Assembly: GCA_033762715.1 (NCBI GenBank)
Contig: JANRLL010000017.1
Coordinates: 99,183 to 163,182 of the forward strand
DNA length: 64,000 nucleotides
Source: JANRLL01 sp033762715
Lineage (GTDB): Bacteria > Pseudomonadota > Alphaproteobacteria > Rickettsiales > SXRF01
Reading direction: 5' to 3'
Shown: positions 8,901-15,586 of the stretch, in pieces
How the letters are laid out: each line of letters starts with the position of its first letter
Numbering within the stretch: the first letter of the stretch is position 1
Notes under the pieces: model-generated
The model's input: only the letters and a program-made list of their open reading frames with translations
What the model was told of the DNA's origin: nothing
The model's database searches: none
Translations under genes and position numbers: made by a program

Positions 8901-11254
8901 TAGCCTTTGCCTGTTTTAGGGTCGATGTTAAAGCCGGAGAGCTTGGTGCCATTCGCACCAACACCGTATTGCTTAGCCAGTATTTCGCGATACATCGGAT
9001 CACGCACCTTACCGGCGCGCTCAGCCATCAAGGCATCTTTGCGCTGGTTGGCTTCGCGAACAGCCACGCGTGCGGGATCGTCAAATGCTGGTGGGCCAGG
9101 CGCACGCGAGCTTGGCACCAAATCATCGGCCATATAAGCAGGAATAGCACCGGCATTAATGCTCTCGGCATAGAGTTTTTCAAGCGGTGATGCGTTCTTG
9201 TCTACGAAAACAGGATTTTCCGGTGGCCGTAATCCGGCGATAGCATTAGCAGTTGCATCGGCGCCACCTAATAGGAATGCTTCACCTACACCCATTTGGG
9301 GTTTGCCTTCCCAGCCTGGTGTGATCAGGATTGGCTGTCTAGTGGCTGTAGTGCTTGCCGGTTGTACGGCTGGACCCGTTGCTGTTGCTGTTGCTGCGCC
9401 ACCACCAGCTGCAGGTGTTGCTACTGGATTGGCGCCGCCAGCTGCTTGGGCACCAGCTGTGGCTGCTGCTTGCGCGCCACCCGTAACGTTGGTGCTATAG
9501 AGGCTGCTAGAAGCGGTATGCGGCGTTGCAGCTCCGTGTGCTGTTGCCGCTCCCGAGGCGATACCGGGGCGTGCCGTCGTCGCTTCACTGGCTTTAGCTG
9601 TGGCATCACCTTTGGCGATGGCTCCGGCGAGACCCGCGCTGGCATGTCCAGCAGCGTTGCTTATGCCACGGCCCATGCTAGTAGCTGCGGCCGCTGCCAT
9701 AGAGCTTGCGCCTGCTACGCCCGCACCAACAGCGGGAGCGGAGGAGGGGCCGGTTCGATCCAGCATGCCTTGCGTGTTGCTTTTAAATGTTTCAGCCATA
9801 GGAGATGTTTTGGCCAATTGCGACAAGCCTCCCAAGCCCGCAGCACCACCGCCGGCAAACTTGTCTTTAAGCGTAAGACCCTTGAGGCCAGCTACTTGGC
9901 TGAAGCCGAAACCTTCACCGATAGTGGGCACGTATTTAGGTCCGGCCAATTGCTGCGCTATGCCTGGTGCTTGTTTGAGCAGCTCGCTAAAGGCATAGGT
10001 GAGAATAATCAGCGTGATCAGGTTGAAGATGAGATAATAGATGTAGCCGCCATGCCCCTCCTGGGGGCCATTATCCAAATAATCCAACATGCCGCCACCG
10101 GTGGTGTCGTCGAGACCGGATTGCTGCACCAGTTTTGATAAACCAATGAGTTTGCTGTGATCAGATTCATTTTCTTCCGGATCAAAACCGCGCTCTTTGC
10201 ATCTGACTTTTTTGTTGAAAGAACCCGCATCATCCACAAATTTATAGGGGCAGATACCCCAGGAATCATTGATGTTGCTGTTAGCGCTGCGTGTTTCAAT
10301 CTTACGGTAAGGAAACAGCGTTTCCGCCATATCGTTGAAGAACTGTATGAAGTATGCCGTTGCCGCGAGCCACATCGCAATGATGGCAAAAATCACGATA
10401 ATCTGTAGGACGAATGAGACGAGGTAGTTAAGCCAACTTTCAAAAAACTCATGCGTGATTTTAAAGAGCATGAAGCTTAAGAATATGGGGCTTAGCGTAA
10501 TCAAAAACCCAATGGCGCTTAAGCCCAACATGAAACTCACCATGGCGCGAACGGCAATGAGGAAGTTGTTCCACAGCCAGTAAATCGCCATCATAAATAC
10601 CGGCGGCAACACGATCGACATGGCAGCAAAAAATCCAACCACTTTGGAGCTGGCTTGCGTGAAGGGGCCGATGACGGCTTGGTAGGCGATGTTGTCGATA
10701 AAGCCGGTGCCGCGATTAAAGCCGTAGCCGCCCGGGTCATCGGGCACCAGCACACCCGATAGTACCCAACCGGTACCCTGGATGGCTAGGTTATAAAAGA
10801 AGCTGAAGGCGACGCCGATGCCCCAACTCGACTGGGTAAGGAAGATCCAGCAAAACACAATTTTGAGCAAACGCGCCATGAATTCTTTGACGGTGAAGCG
10901 CACATTGCCCATCAGGAGCTGGAAACCATATAGCGCGATATAGAGGGTGAAGGCTGCGGCCACAATGTCCTGTACGGCAAATTGCAGCGTACAATACATC
11001 TCGCCCATGATCGGATTGATGATGCGAATGAAGTTACATAAAATCCAGCTGAAAATGCCTTGTGCGATAACATCGACGTCGTTAGTCACGCCTATACAAG
11101 GGCTATTGGCCGAACCAACGGTTGGAAATAATTCGGTGCCTGGCACAACCGCGCCGCCGCCGCAGCGCAAGGAGTCCGCCATCGCAAGTGTGGGTGTTGC
11201 GATAAAGGTAATGCAGGTGACTGCTATAATTATCCAGCGTTTCAGCCGGGACAT
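5981..11254 (-). CDS. virB6: Giant VirB6-family protein with tandem C-terminal repeats
   Basis: A polytopic channel protein of the type IV machine with a huge extension (1757 residues; a plain VirB6 is about 300). Residues 1-26 look like a signal peptide (ending TPTLAMADS). Membrane segments fill about 50-460, including the conserved YGFQLLMGNVRFTVKEF region. An Ala/Gly/Thr-rich linker follows (about 500-720). From about 730 to the end are roughly nine degenerate units of about 105 residues, typically ER..WY..S...G.D, then DTI.I.G and A..L..KGI. The start at 11254 is chosen because AAAGGAT precedes it and it follows the virB4 stop; a longer frame to 11380 lies wholly inside virB4. Large VirB6 proteins are known from Rickettsiales; I do not recognise the repeat domain. 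Confidence 0.85.
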   Translation of the reverse strand: MSRLKRWIIIAVTCITFIATPTLAMADSLRCGGGAVVPGTELFPTVGSANSPCIGVTNDVDVIAQGIFSWILCNFIRIINPIMGEMYCTLQFAVQDIVAAAFTLYIALYGFQLLMGNVRFTVKEFMARLLKIVFCWIFLTQSSWGIGVAFSFFYNLAIQGTGWVLSGVLVPDDPGGYGFNRGTGFIDNIAYQAVIGPFTQASSKVVGFFAAMSIVLPPVFMMAIYWLWNNFLIAVRAMVSFMLGLSAIGFLITLSPIFLSFMLFKITHEFFESWLNYLVSFVLQIIVIFAIIAMWLAATAYFIQFFNDMAETLFPYRKIETRSANSNINDSWGICPYKFVDDAGSFNKKVRCKERGFDPEENESDHSKLIGLSKLVQQSGLDDTTGGGMLDYLDNGPQEGHGGYIYYLIFNLITLIILTYAFSELLKQAPGIAQQLAGPKYVPTIGEGFGFSQVAGLKGLTLKDKFAGGGAAGLGGLSQLAKTSPMAETFKSNTQGMLDRTGPSSAPAVGAGVAGASSMAAAAATSMGRGISNAAGHASAGLAGAIAKGDATAKASEATTARPGIASGAATAHGAATPHTASSSLYSTNVTGGAQAAATAGAQAAGGANPVATPAAGGGAATATATGPAVQPASTTATRQPILITPGWEGKPQMGVGEAFLLGGADATANAIAGLRPPENPVFVDKNASPLEKLYAESINAGAIPAYMADDLVPSSRAPGPPAFDDPARVAVREANQRKDALMAERAGKVRDPMYREILAKQYGVGANGTKLSGFNIDPKTGKGYAVVTGSINAMDRLEKQLKTQKIEVRRDNFNGQMFVSLSGAPFEQARKAAETQAKAGFDQAYAQQEEQRKTAAIIQAREAAYKAVLDQRMGFATNVVGLTGIALNIDPTKHGSDSATLSGTKASLDTYQKMLQANGLTVQRTGDNKLTVVLDNQKFEAAHQQMKQAEAARVQQQEARIHQQQGRVNNAADAALKEHELYHERSKLYSDSIRNMVGTSILHQDYLRDHGIQMNMSFNQGTQKIDTIMLSGSEANIAAMAAQLNAKGIQTKLTKDKYGGAHLQLQFDEKARHNLPREHERAGLFQERFNWYRQTMGTVVGADILDPNALAANGLKIGFEYADQAGKHAKDTLDTIRIQGDEKKLAVMAAKLAEKGIKATVSKHGANSELNIVMQEEQRNKLKETWQREGLRQERTAWYKDSLKTITGTDVGKYNVDVSLSGQGKDTEDSIYIKGGSEEMWKLSEALSAKGIKHDFATGKVKDKDGNVSSGIRINLDKEGRDILGSLSQSIKDPHALERERASWYRREMATVMGRDVLNADALKKAGIEVSLNIKAAGIGKHAKETTDTISIKGDHEKIKALSEELNKKGIMNVYRGDDKSGVLDITMDKWGREYLAATVRDTKAKEAFEKQAAQLDRERTQWYKQSLETIAGKDIFNHGFTIEVENASQHDLINDVMGLKNDYHVKDTLDTVHVRGTLHEIEAMANDLHRHGIYVTVDAGKEYAIMHAHLNEEGRNHLTSFVNEAKAHSHLEHERIDWYRDSIYLVTGSDMLDPTYLQNAGMTIDINSMNFGGDGDKSRLDMININGTSQEVGDLALEMQLNGMNVQFLDNGDHSQLSFTIDDNMRQELSAARHKVEMAELHSEREAWYHKSLNQMAGSNVFSSEHFEQAGLTFEVEVASQKDKGLTDTLDTITISGHDHVEGYKNLFLQKGFTVHTSHEGEVEQIRVTFDHNERHRLGDLIKSAAHMAPKKEGG
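5984..9063 (-). repeat. About nine protein repeats in the VirB6 tail
   Basis: Clear units start (ER..WY/LY motif) near plus-strand positions 8306, 7996, 7675, 7358, 7000, 6653 and 6321, with two more degenerate units upstream starting near 9063 and 8700. Spacing is about 103-119 residues. Each unit has a charged amphipathic helix, a strand, a DTI.I.G strand, a helix A..L..KGI and a final strand before E/D..GR..L. The copies are diverged, so this is an old array. Confidence 0.85.
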
Positions 11255-11255
11255 A

Positions 11256-13664
11256 TTAGTATCCTTTTGGCAGACTTGCGAACGGACCTCCGGCGGAGAT
11301 AAGCGTTTTAATATCGTTAGAGAAGATCGCATGCACATCATCCATGTGGCGTATGTGCGTGCGCAATGCGGTTGTCTCATCTTTTTGCTTAATCAAAAAC
11401 TCGCATTTTTGACGATCCATTTTTTGCAGCATCTGCTCATCATGCGCGCTTAAACCCAACACGTCGGACTGGTATTCCTGCCAGATGTCATCGGGGATAT
11501 AGAGCTTGGTGGTGCAGCTATTCATCAGGGTAGTAAGCGTATAGCTAGGCAGCACGTCGCGTGGCGATTGGGTGGTAAAAATAACCATCACATTGTTTTG
11601 CTTGAGCATATCAAGCAGGCTTTCTAGGCGCGGTGCAAAGAAACTATTTTCAAGGAAACGCCATGCTTCATTGAGCACAATAATGGCGGGCTTTCCATCC
11701 ATATGCAGCACAATGCGATGCAGCATGTAGCTAAAGAGCGGCACAATATTTGGTAAACGAGCAACGGCAGCATCCAGATCGAAACCATGAATGCCGTCAC
11801 TGAAATTGATGGTATCGCTCGGTGCATCGAAAATACCGGCAAAGGCGCCATGGCCATGAAACTCATCAAAGGCATGCGCCAAGTCGGGCGCCGCGTTGGC
11901 CAAAATAGCGACTAATCCGTTCAGGTTTCGCTGTTCAGGGGCCGCGCTATAGAGTTGATCGATGGCTTGCTGAAGATGGAATTTATTGGAATCATCAATG
12001 GTCAGGCGATGCGCAACCAAAGTCGAACACCAGGCCATTAAAAAGCCGCGATTGCGCGGGCTGTCTTCCAGTGAAAATGGATTGAGGCCGATCACCTCGC
12101 AGGCACGCTGATCGGTGGCTATAGGCAGGGTATGATACTGTCCGGCCAATTTGTTCAAGGTAAGATGTGCCGCGCGGCGATTATCAAACACATAGAGCTT
12201 AGGCTGGTATTTGCGCGTCACGCAGGCAAAGAAATTCAGCAGCACGTCGGATACTTGATCGTGAAACGAATTAAAATCGAAAATCAGCGTGTGCCCATTG
12301 TCCTGGTAATGGAAATTGAAAAAGTAGGGTGAGTTTACAGTGGTGGGCATGATGGTGAGCGCTTCACCCCAATGATTGTTATGTGCCACGCCGCTGGTAA
12401 AGAGATTGAGGCGGGTAAAGCCCGCGATTTTGGAGGTAGCAATCGAGGAACCGCGGCGAATGAATTCAAAATTGCCCGGCAACTGCGTCCAGTAACATTC
12501 TTCAAGTTTGATGTCTTCGCGTACGGTAATTAAACCCAGTCCCGAGAAGGCTTCATGTGCGTTGGTCACCTCATTATCCAGCTTTTTATATTCATCGACC
12601 ATGATCATGATACTGACTTGGTGTCTGACAAAATCGGTCGGGCCTTTTTGATCGCTTTCTAAAATATCGGCCAGGCCGGTGACTTCGACTGAGTAGAGAT
12701 CGTTGCTGAAATCGAATAATTCTTTTTGCTGCTTATATTCATCCAGCGCATCTTCCTGACTCACAAAATGGAAAATCTCGGTGATGATAAGCTCAATGGG
12801 CGATTGCAAAATACGATCGACTGCCGACGAAGGCATTTCCAAATATTGTTTCAAGGTCAGGATTGCACCAAAGCGCCGGCCTTTTTGATCATCACGGCTT
12901 TCAATCGCGTTATAGCCAAAGGTCAGCTTATGCGTAAGCAGCGCATCGCTTAGATCGCGTTGCGGAACAGGGAAGGGTGTTTCCACCAGATTAATCATGG
13001 TTCCCAGGCATTCCATTGGCTCAGAATAAAATAACGTATGACCTGCTTCGGTTGGCGACAAGCGCTCAACGATGCTTAGGCGGCGGGCATTGTAATGCGG
13101 TGCGATGCGCTGAATAATGCCGCTTACGATATCGTCCAATTCGACATAGGCGGTGTCGAGAAAAAATTGTCTCCAGGCGCGATTGCGCTGTGGGAACACC
13201 AGATGTTTCATGGCGCCTTTATCGATCATTTGCGAGGATTGTCCCTCATGCAAAATGGTGATGTAGATTTCGTTGTAATAGGAAAATTTAAATCCGTTTT
13301 GCTGCTCCCATTTTTCATACACATAGGAGGCAAAGGGTTCTTTGGTGCCAGCTTCGAATTGCACCGGATTGCGCTTGCGCATGGTATGCACCCACACGGA
13401 ATAACGCTCATCGGTGACTACTTCGCGAATAGCGCGGCGAATTGTTTCACGCACGGAATTACCGCTACCGTCACCGCTTTCATAATTAAGGCCATGGGCG
13501 TTGCTGGAGATTTTGATAATCTGCATCAGCTCACCATTTTTGGTGAGCAAGGTCGTAGGGCTATAATGGCAATAATAGGGTATGAATTCGCTCAGCTCGC
13601 TTGAGGCACTAAACGCCTGCGTGCTTTGCTTGAAAGGAATGGTTTTGCTTTTGGCTTCGAACAT
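11256..13664 (-). CDS. virB4: VirB4-family protein with degenerate Walker motifs
   Basis: VirB4/CagE/TrbE family, about 802 residues, normal in length and overall alignment (N-terminal domain; SPYFFNFHYQDNGHTLIF leading to the P-loop site; LQKMDRQKCEFLI near the end). The P-loop itself is gone: where the family has GPTGSGKS after HTLI, this protein has DFNSFHDQVSD (about 463-473). The Walker B aspartate is Asn665 (VLNEAWRFLE instead of DEAW). It therefore probably cannot bind or hydrolyse ATP and would act structurally or with a second VirB4 elsewhere. From memory, Rickettsiales carry two VirB4 copies, one degenerate. GTG at 13673 and ATG at 13670 are alternative starts. Confidence 0.9.
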   Translation of the reverse strand: MFEAKSKTIPFKQSTQAFSASSELSEFIPYYCHYSPTTLLTKNGELMQIIKISSNAHGLNYESGDGSGNSVRETIRRAIREVVTDERYSVWVHTMRKRNPVQFEAGTKEPFASYVYEKWEQQNGFKFSYYNEIYITILHEGQSSQMIDKGAMKHLVFPQRNRAWRQFFLDTAYVELDDIVSGIIQRIAPHYNARRLSIVERLSPTEAGHTLFYSEPMECLGTMINLVETPFPVPQRDLSDALLTHKLTFGYNAIESRDDQKGRRFGAILTLKQYLEMPSSAVDRILQSPIELIITEIFHFVSQEDALDEYKQQKELFDFSNDLYSVEVTGLADILESDQKGPTDFVRHQVSIMIMVDEYKKLDNEVTNAHEAFSGLGLITVREDIKLEECYWTQLPGNFEFIRRGSSIATSKIAGFTRLNLFTSGVAHNNHWGEALTIMPTTVNSPYFFNFHYQDNGHTLIFDFNSFHDQVSDVLLNFFACVTRKYQPKLYVFDNRRAAHLTLNKLAGQYHTLPIATDQRACEVIGLNPFSLEDSPRNRGFLMAWCSTLVAHRLTIDDSNKFHLQQAIDQLYSAAPEQRNLNGLVAILANAAPDLAHAFDEFHGHGAFAGIFDAPSDTINFSDGIHGFDLDAAVARLPNIVPLFSYMLHRIVLHMDGKPAIIVLNEAWRFLENSFFAPRLESLLDMLKQNNVMVIFTTQSPRDVLPSYTLTTLMNSCTTKLYIPDDIWQEYQSDVLGLSAHDEQMLQKMDRQKCEFLIKQKDETTALRTHIRHMDDVHAIFSNDIKTLISAGGPFASLPKGY

Positions 13665-13754
13665 GGTCATCACTTATCATACAACAAGGGGTTAGCTTCG
13701 TGCATCCTAGCTCGCTGAACCTAACATTTGATTAACGCCGCACCCTAAAACTGT

Positions 13755-13783
13755 AGCATAGAATTATGACAGTTTGTTGACAG
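13755..13783 (-). promoter_or_regulatory. virB4 promoter element with TGTCA direct repeat
   Basis: Read on the minus strand, TGTCA-N6-TGTCA is followed by YAATT and TATGCT. CTGTCA and TATGCT are 17 bases apart, a possible -35/-10 pair about 80 bases upstream of virB4. The same 29-base layout, with 23 identities, occurs before virB2 (14769-14797). Confidence 0.55.
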
Positions 13784-13815
13784 AAGACGCAATAGCTTCG
13801 CCTTTGTCCGCCTTA

Positions 13816-14412
13816 CTACATACAGGCTTCAATACCCAGGAAGAAGTCGACGATGCTAGCGGCGCCAAACAGGATGGCAATACCCACGGCAACGGTAATG
13901 GCTGTGCCCCAGGAACCTTTGCCCAAAGCGGCGCTGATACCCACGGTGATGATAGATAGGGTGGCGATACCGGCACCTAGCTCGCTTTGAATGATTTGCA
14001 CCACGTCGCACAAAACGCCGGCCATATCGGTGCCGACGGGCAGCGGTGTATTGCCTGTGCAGCGAGCTTCGTCATCGCTTAAGCGCAGAGCAATAGCGCC
14101 TGCGCCATATATCACCGAGATGCCTACCAATACGCCGGCAGCTAAGCCCCAAGACGCTTTTCCGACGATGGCAGCGACCGATAGGATCATAACGGCGATG
14201 ATGCCTAAACCTTTGCCCAGCGTGCCATCCATCATTTGTTGAGAGAGTTGGCACATGATGGAGAACTCATCGGCATAGCTATTGCCAGACATTGCTACGC
14301 TGGCGACAAACACCAGCAGGGCTTGCCACGAAAAGCGGAGGCTTTCCTTGTGGCGGGTAGTGATGTTATGCGCGGGTTGTTGCATGTAGGGCCATGGTTT
14401 CCTTAGTCGCAT
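13816..14412 (-). CDS. Fused double VirB2-like pilin
   Basis: This 198-residue protein contains two VirB2/TrbC pilin units in tandem after a signal-like segment (about 27-47, ending SGNSYADE). Unit one runs from Cys53 to about Cys117 and unit two from about Cys133 to Cys197. Both carry the pilin signature LG(K/A)G(L/I), a hydrophobic helix, GK.SWG and VGI. Ordinary VirB2 has one unit. Each unit is bracketed by two cysteines, as is the single VirB2 upstream. Its start overlaps the end of virB2 by ten bases, so the genes are co-transcribed. The subunit may be processed between units or built into the pilus as a covalent dimer; sequence alone cannot say. Confidence 0.82.
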   Translation of the reverse strand: MRLRKPWPYMQQPAHNITTRHKESLRFSWQALLVFVASVAMSGNSYADEFSIMCQLSQQMMDGTLGKGLGIIAVMILSVAAIVGKASWGLAAGVLVGISVIYGAGAIALRLSDDEARCTGNTPLPVGTDMAGVLCDVVQIIQSELGAGIATLSIITVGISAALGKGSWGTAITVAVGIAILFGAASIVDFFLGIEACM

Positions 14413-14732
14413 GATGACATATCTTGATTAACCAGCTTATTGACAATGCCAGGTGCATTAAAGAGTGCCGCAATGCCGACACCCACCGTGATCGCCAAAC
14501 CCCAGGATACTTTGCCCAGGAGAGCGCCAATACCTAAAATAAGAATACCTACGGTGGCTAAGCCTTTACCCAGGTTGCCCTTCGCGAAATCGGCTGCATT
14601 ACACAACACATTATCCCACGCAGCATAACTGACTTCTGGTAATAAAACGCAGACAGTAGCTGCGATCAGCGCAGTCCAAACCAGAGATGACACGGTGTTT
14701 GCACAGGGGGAGGAACATGAAAAATGGTGCAC
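14403..14732 (-). CDS. virB2: VirB2-like major pilin
   Basis: A single-unit VirB2/TrbC pilin of 109 residues: an N-terminal signal-like segment (about 15-37, ending VSYAA) and then the mature unit from Cys44 to Cys108. The unit contains LGKGLATVGILILG, GKVSWGLA and VGIAALF, the two-helix hairpin of VirB2 pilins. It is the first gene of the secretion operon, preceded by the TGTCA-repeat promoter element. It is homologous to both halves of the next gene. The cysteine pair at the ends of the mature unit could form a disulfide. Confidence 0.82.
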   Translation of the reverse strand: MHHFSCSSPCANTVSSLVWTALIAATVCVLLPEVSYAAWDNVLCNAADFAKGNLGKGLATVGILILGIGALLGKVSWGLAITVGVGIAALFNAPGIVNKLVNQDMSSCD

Positions 14733-14768
14733 GGCGTAAACCTTTCAGATCAAGTCATATTTCATGAT

Positions 14769-14797
14769 AACACATAATTGTGACAATTTTTTGACAA
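14769..14797 (-). promoter_or_regulatory. virB2 operon promoter element with TGTCA direct repeat
   Basis: On the minus strand TTGTCA-N17-TGTGTT gives a -35/-10 candidate, and the -35 is the first copy of a TGTCA-N6-TGTCA direct repeat with an 11-base period. The -10 match is weak, as expected for an activated promoter. The start would fall near 14762, about 30 bases before virB2. Confidence 0.5.
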
Positions 14798-14834
14798 TAG
14801 CTTTGTTTCTGCTTCAACCATAGATGCCCCTTAA

Positions 14835-14849
14835 TTAATAAAGGCTTAA
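14835..14849. promoter_or_regulatory. CtrA-type box between virB2 and ridA
   Basis: A perfect TTAA-N7-TTAA, the consensus of the alphaproteobacterial cell-cycle regulator CtrA. It lies between the divergent vir operon and ridA, at about -75 to -85 from the predicted vir start. A further TTAA abuts it at 14831-14834. The surroundings are AT-rich, so a chance match is possible. Confidence 0.4.
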
Positions 14850-14929
14850 TGCGGCTGGGGGTTGCAAAAGCGGACAATCCTGGTAAGACCAATAACCTTT
14901 CTAACGATTATCGTCTTAAGGAGACTCAT

Positions 14930-15397
14930 ATGACCAACGCTATCGAACAAAAACTCGCCGCTTTGAATATTACCCTGCCACCATCGGTGCCACCAGCTGC
15001 GAACTATATTCCCTATACTGTATCGGGTAATTTGGTGTTTGTGTCGGGTACGCTGCCCATGAAAGATGGTAAGCCACAAGATATCGGCAAGCTAGGCAAG
15101 GAATTCACGGTTGAACAAGGCCAAGCGACCGCAAGACTCTGCGGTATCAATATCTTAGGTCATGTGAAAGCAGCTTGCGGCGGTGATTTATCAAAGGTAA
15201 AACGTGTCGTACGCTTGGGCATTTTCGTAAGTTCAGCTGCGGGTTTCACTGATCAACCCAAAGTAGCAAACGGCGTATCTGATCTGATGGTTGAACTGTT
15301 TGGTGAAGCCGGTAAGCATGCGCGTTTTGCCGTAGGGGTGAGCGAATTGCCATTCGGCGTTGCAGTTGAGGTTGATGGGACCTTCGAAATCGGCTAA
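14930..15397 (+). CDS. RidA-family (YjgF/YER057c/UK114) protein
   Basis: A 155-residue protein of the RidA superfamily, whose best-known members hydrolyse reactive enamine/imine intermediates. It belongs to the longer subgroup of about 150 residues. Visible landmarks are VSGTLPMKDGKP (about 33-45), the long helix with ARLCGINILGHVK and the C-terminal ARFAVGVSELPFGVAVEVDG. The start at 14930 is chosen because AAGGAG sits seven bases upstream; an upstream frame extension from 14849 lacks such a site. The exact substrate is not known for this subgroup. It stands alone, divergent from the vir operon. Confidence 0.88.
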   Translation: MTNAIEQKLAALNITLPPSVPPAANYIPYTVSGNLVFVSGTLPMKDGKPQDIGKLGKEFTVEQGQATARLCGINILGHVKAACGGDLSKVKRVVRLGIFVSSAAGFTDQPKVANGVSDLMVELFGEAGKHARFAVGVSELPFGVAVEVDGTFEIG

Positions 15398-15519
15398 TAT
15401 CTCCGCCTATTAACCGCACTGGCTCTATTTTAACTAAAATTTTACCCATCTTGTGGTTAAATAGAAAGGTTGTATCGCCGAAATCCGCGGCTAACCTAGC
15501 TGCTTCAGGCGTTTCTGCG

Positions 15520-15548
15520 TTGCAACAACAGACTGTTTTAGCTATAGT
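15520..15548 (+). promoter_or_regulatory. Promoter candidate for the DUF2336 pair
   Basis: TTGCAA, 17 bases, then TATAGT: four and five matches to the sigma-70 consensus. It lies about 40 bases before the first DUF2336 gene. The -10 overlaps a small inverted repeat (GCTATA...TATAGC, 15541-15556) that could be an operator. Confidence 0.5.
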
Positions 15549-15586
15549 TTTATAGCATTCACTGTTCAGAACGGATATTAGCTACG

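Noticed and set aside
11255..11380. N-terminal extension of VirB6
   Set aside because: The extra 42 residues lie inside the virB4 coding region and lack a signal; the ATG at 11254 has a good ribosome site and a signal peptide.
14849..14929. Upstream extension of the RidA-family gene
   Set aside because: AAGGAG before 14930 and family length favour the shorter form; the extension would cover the CtrA-type box edge.
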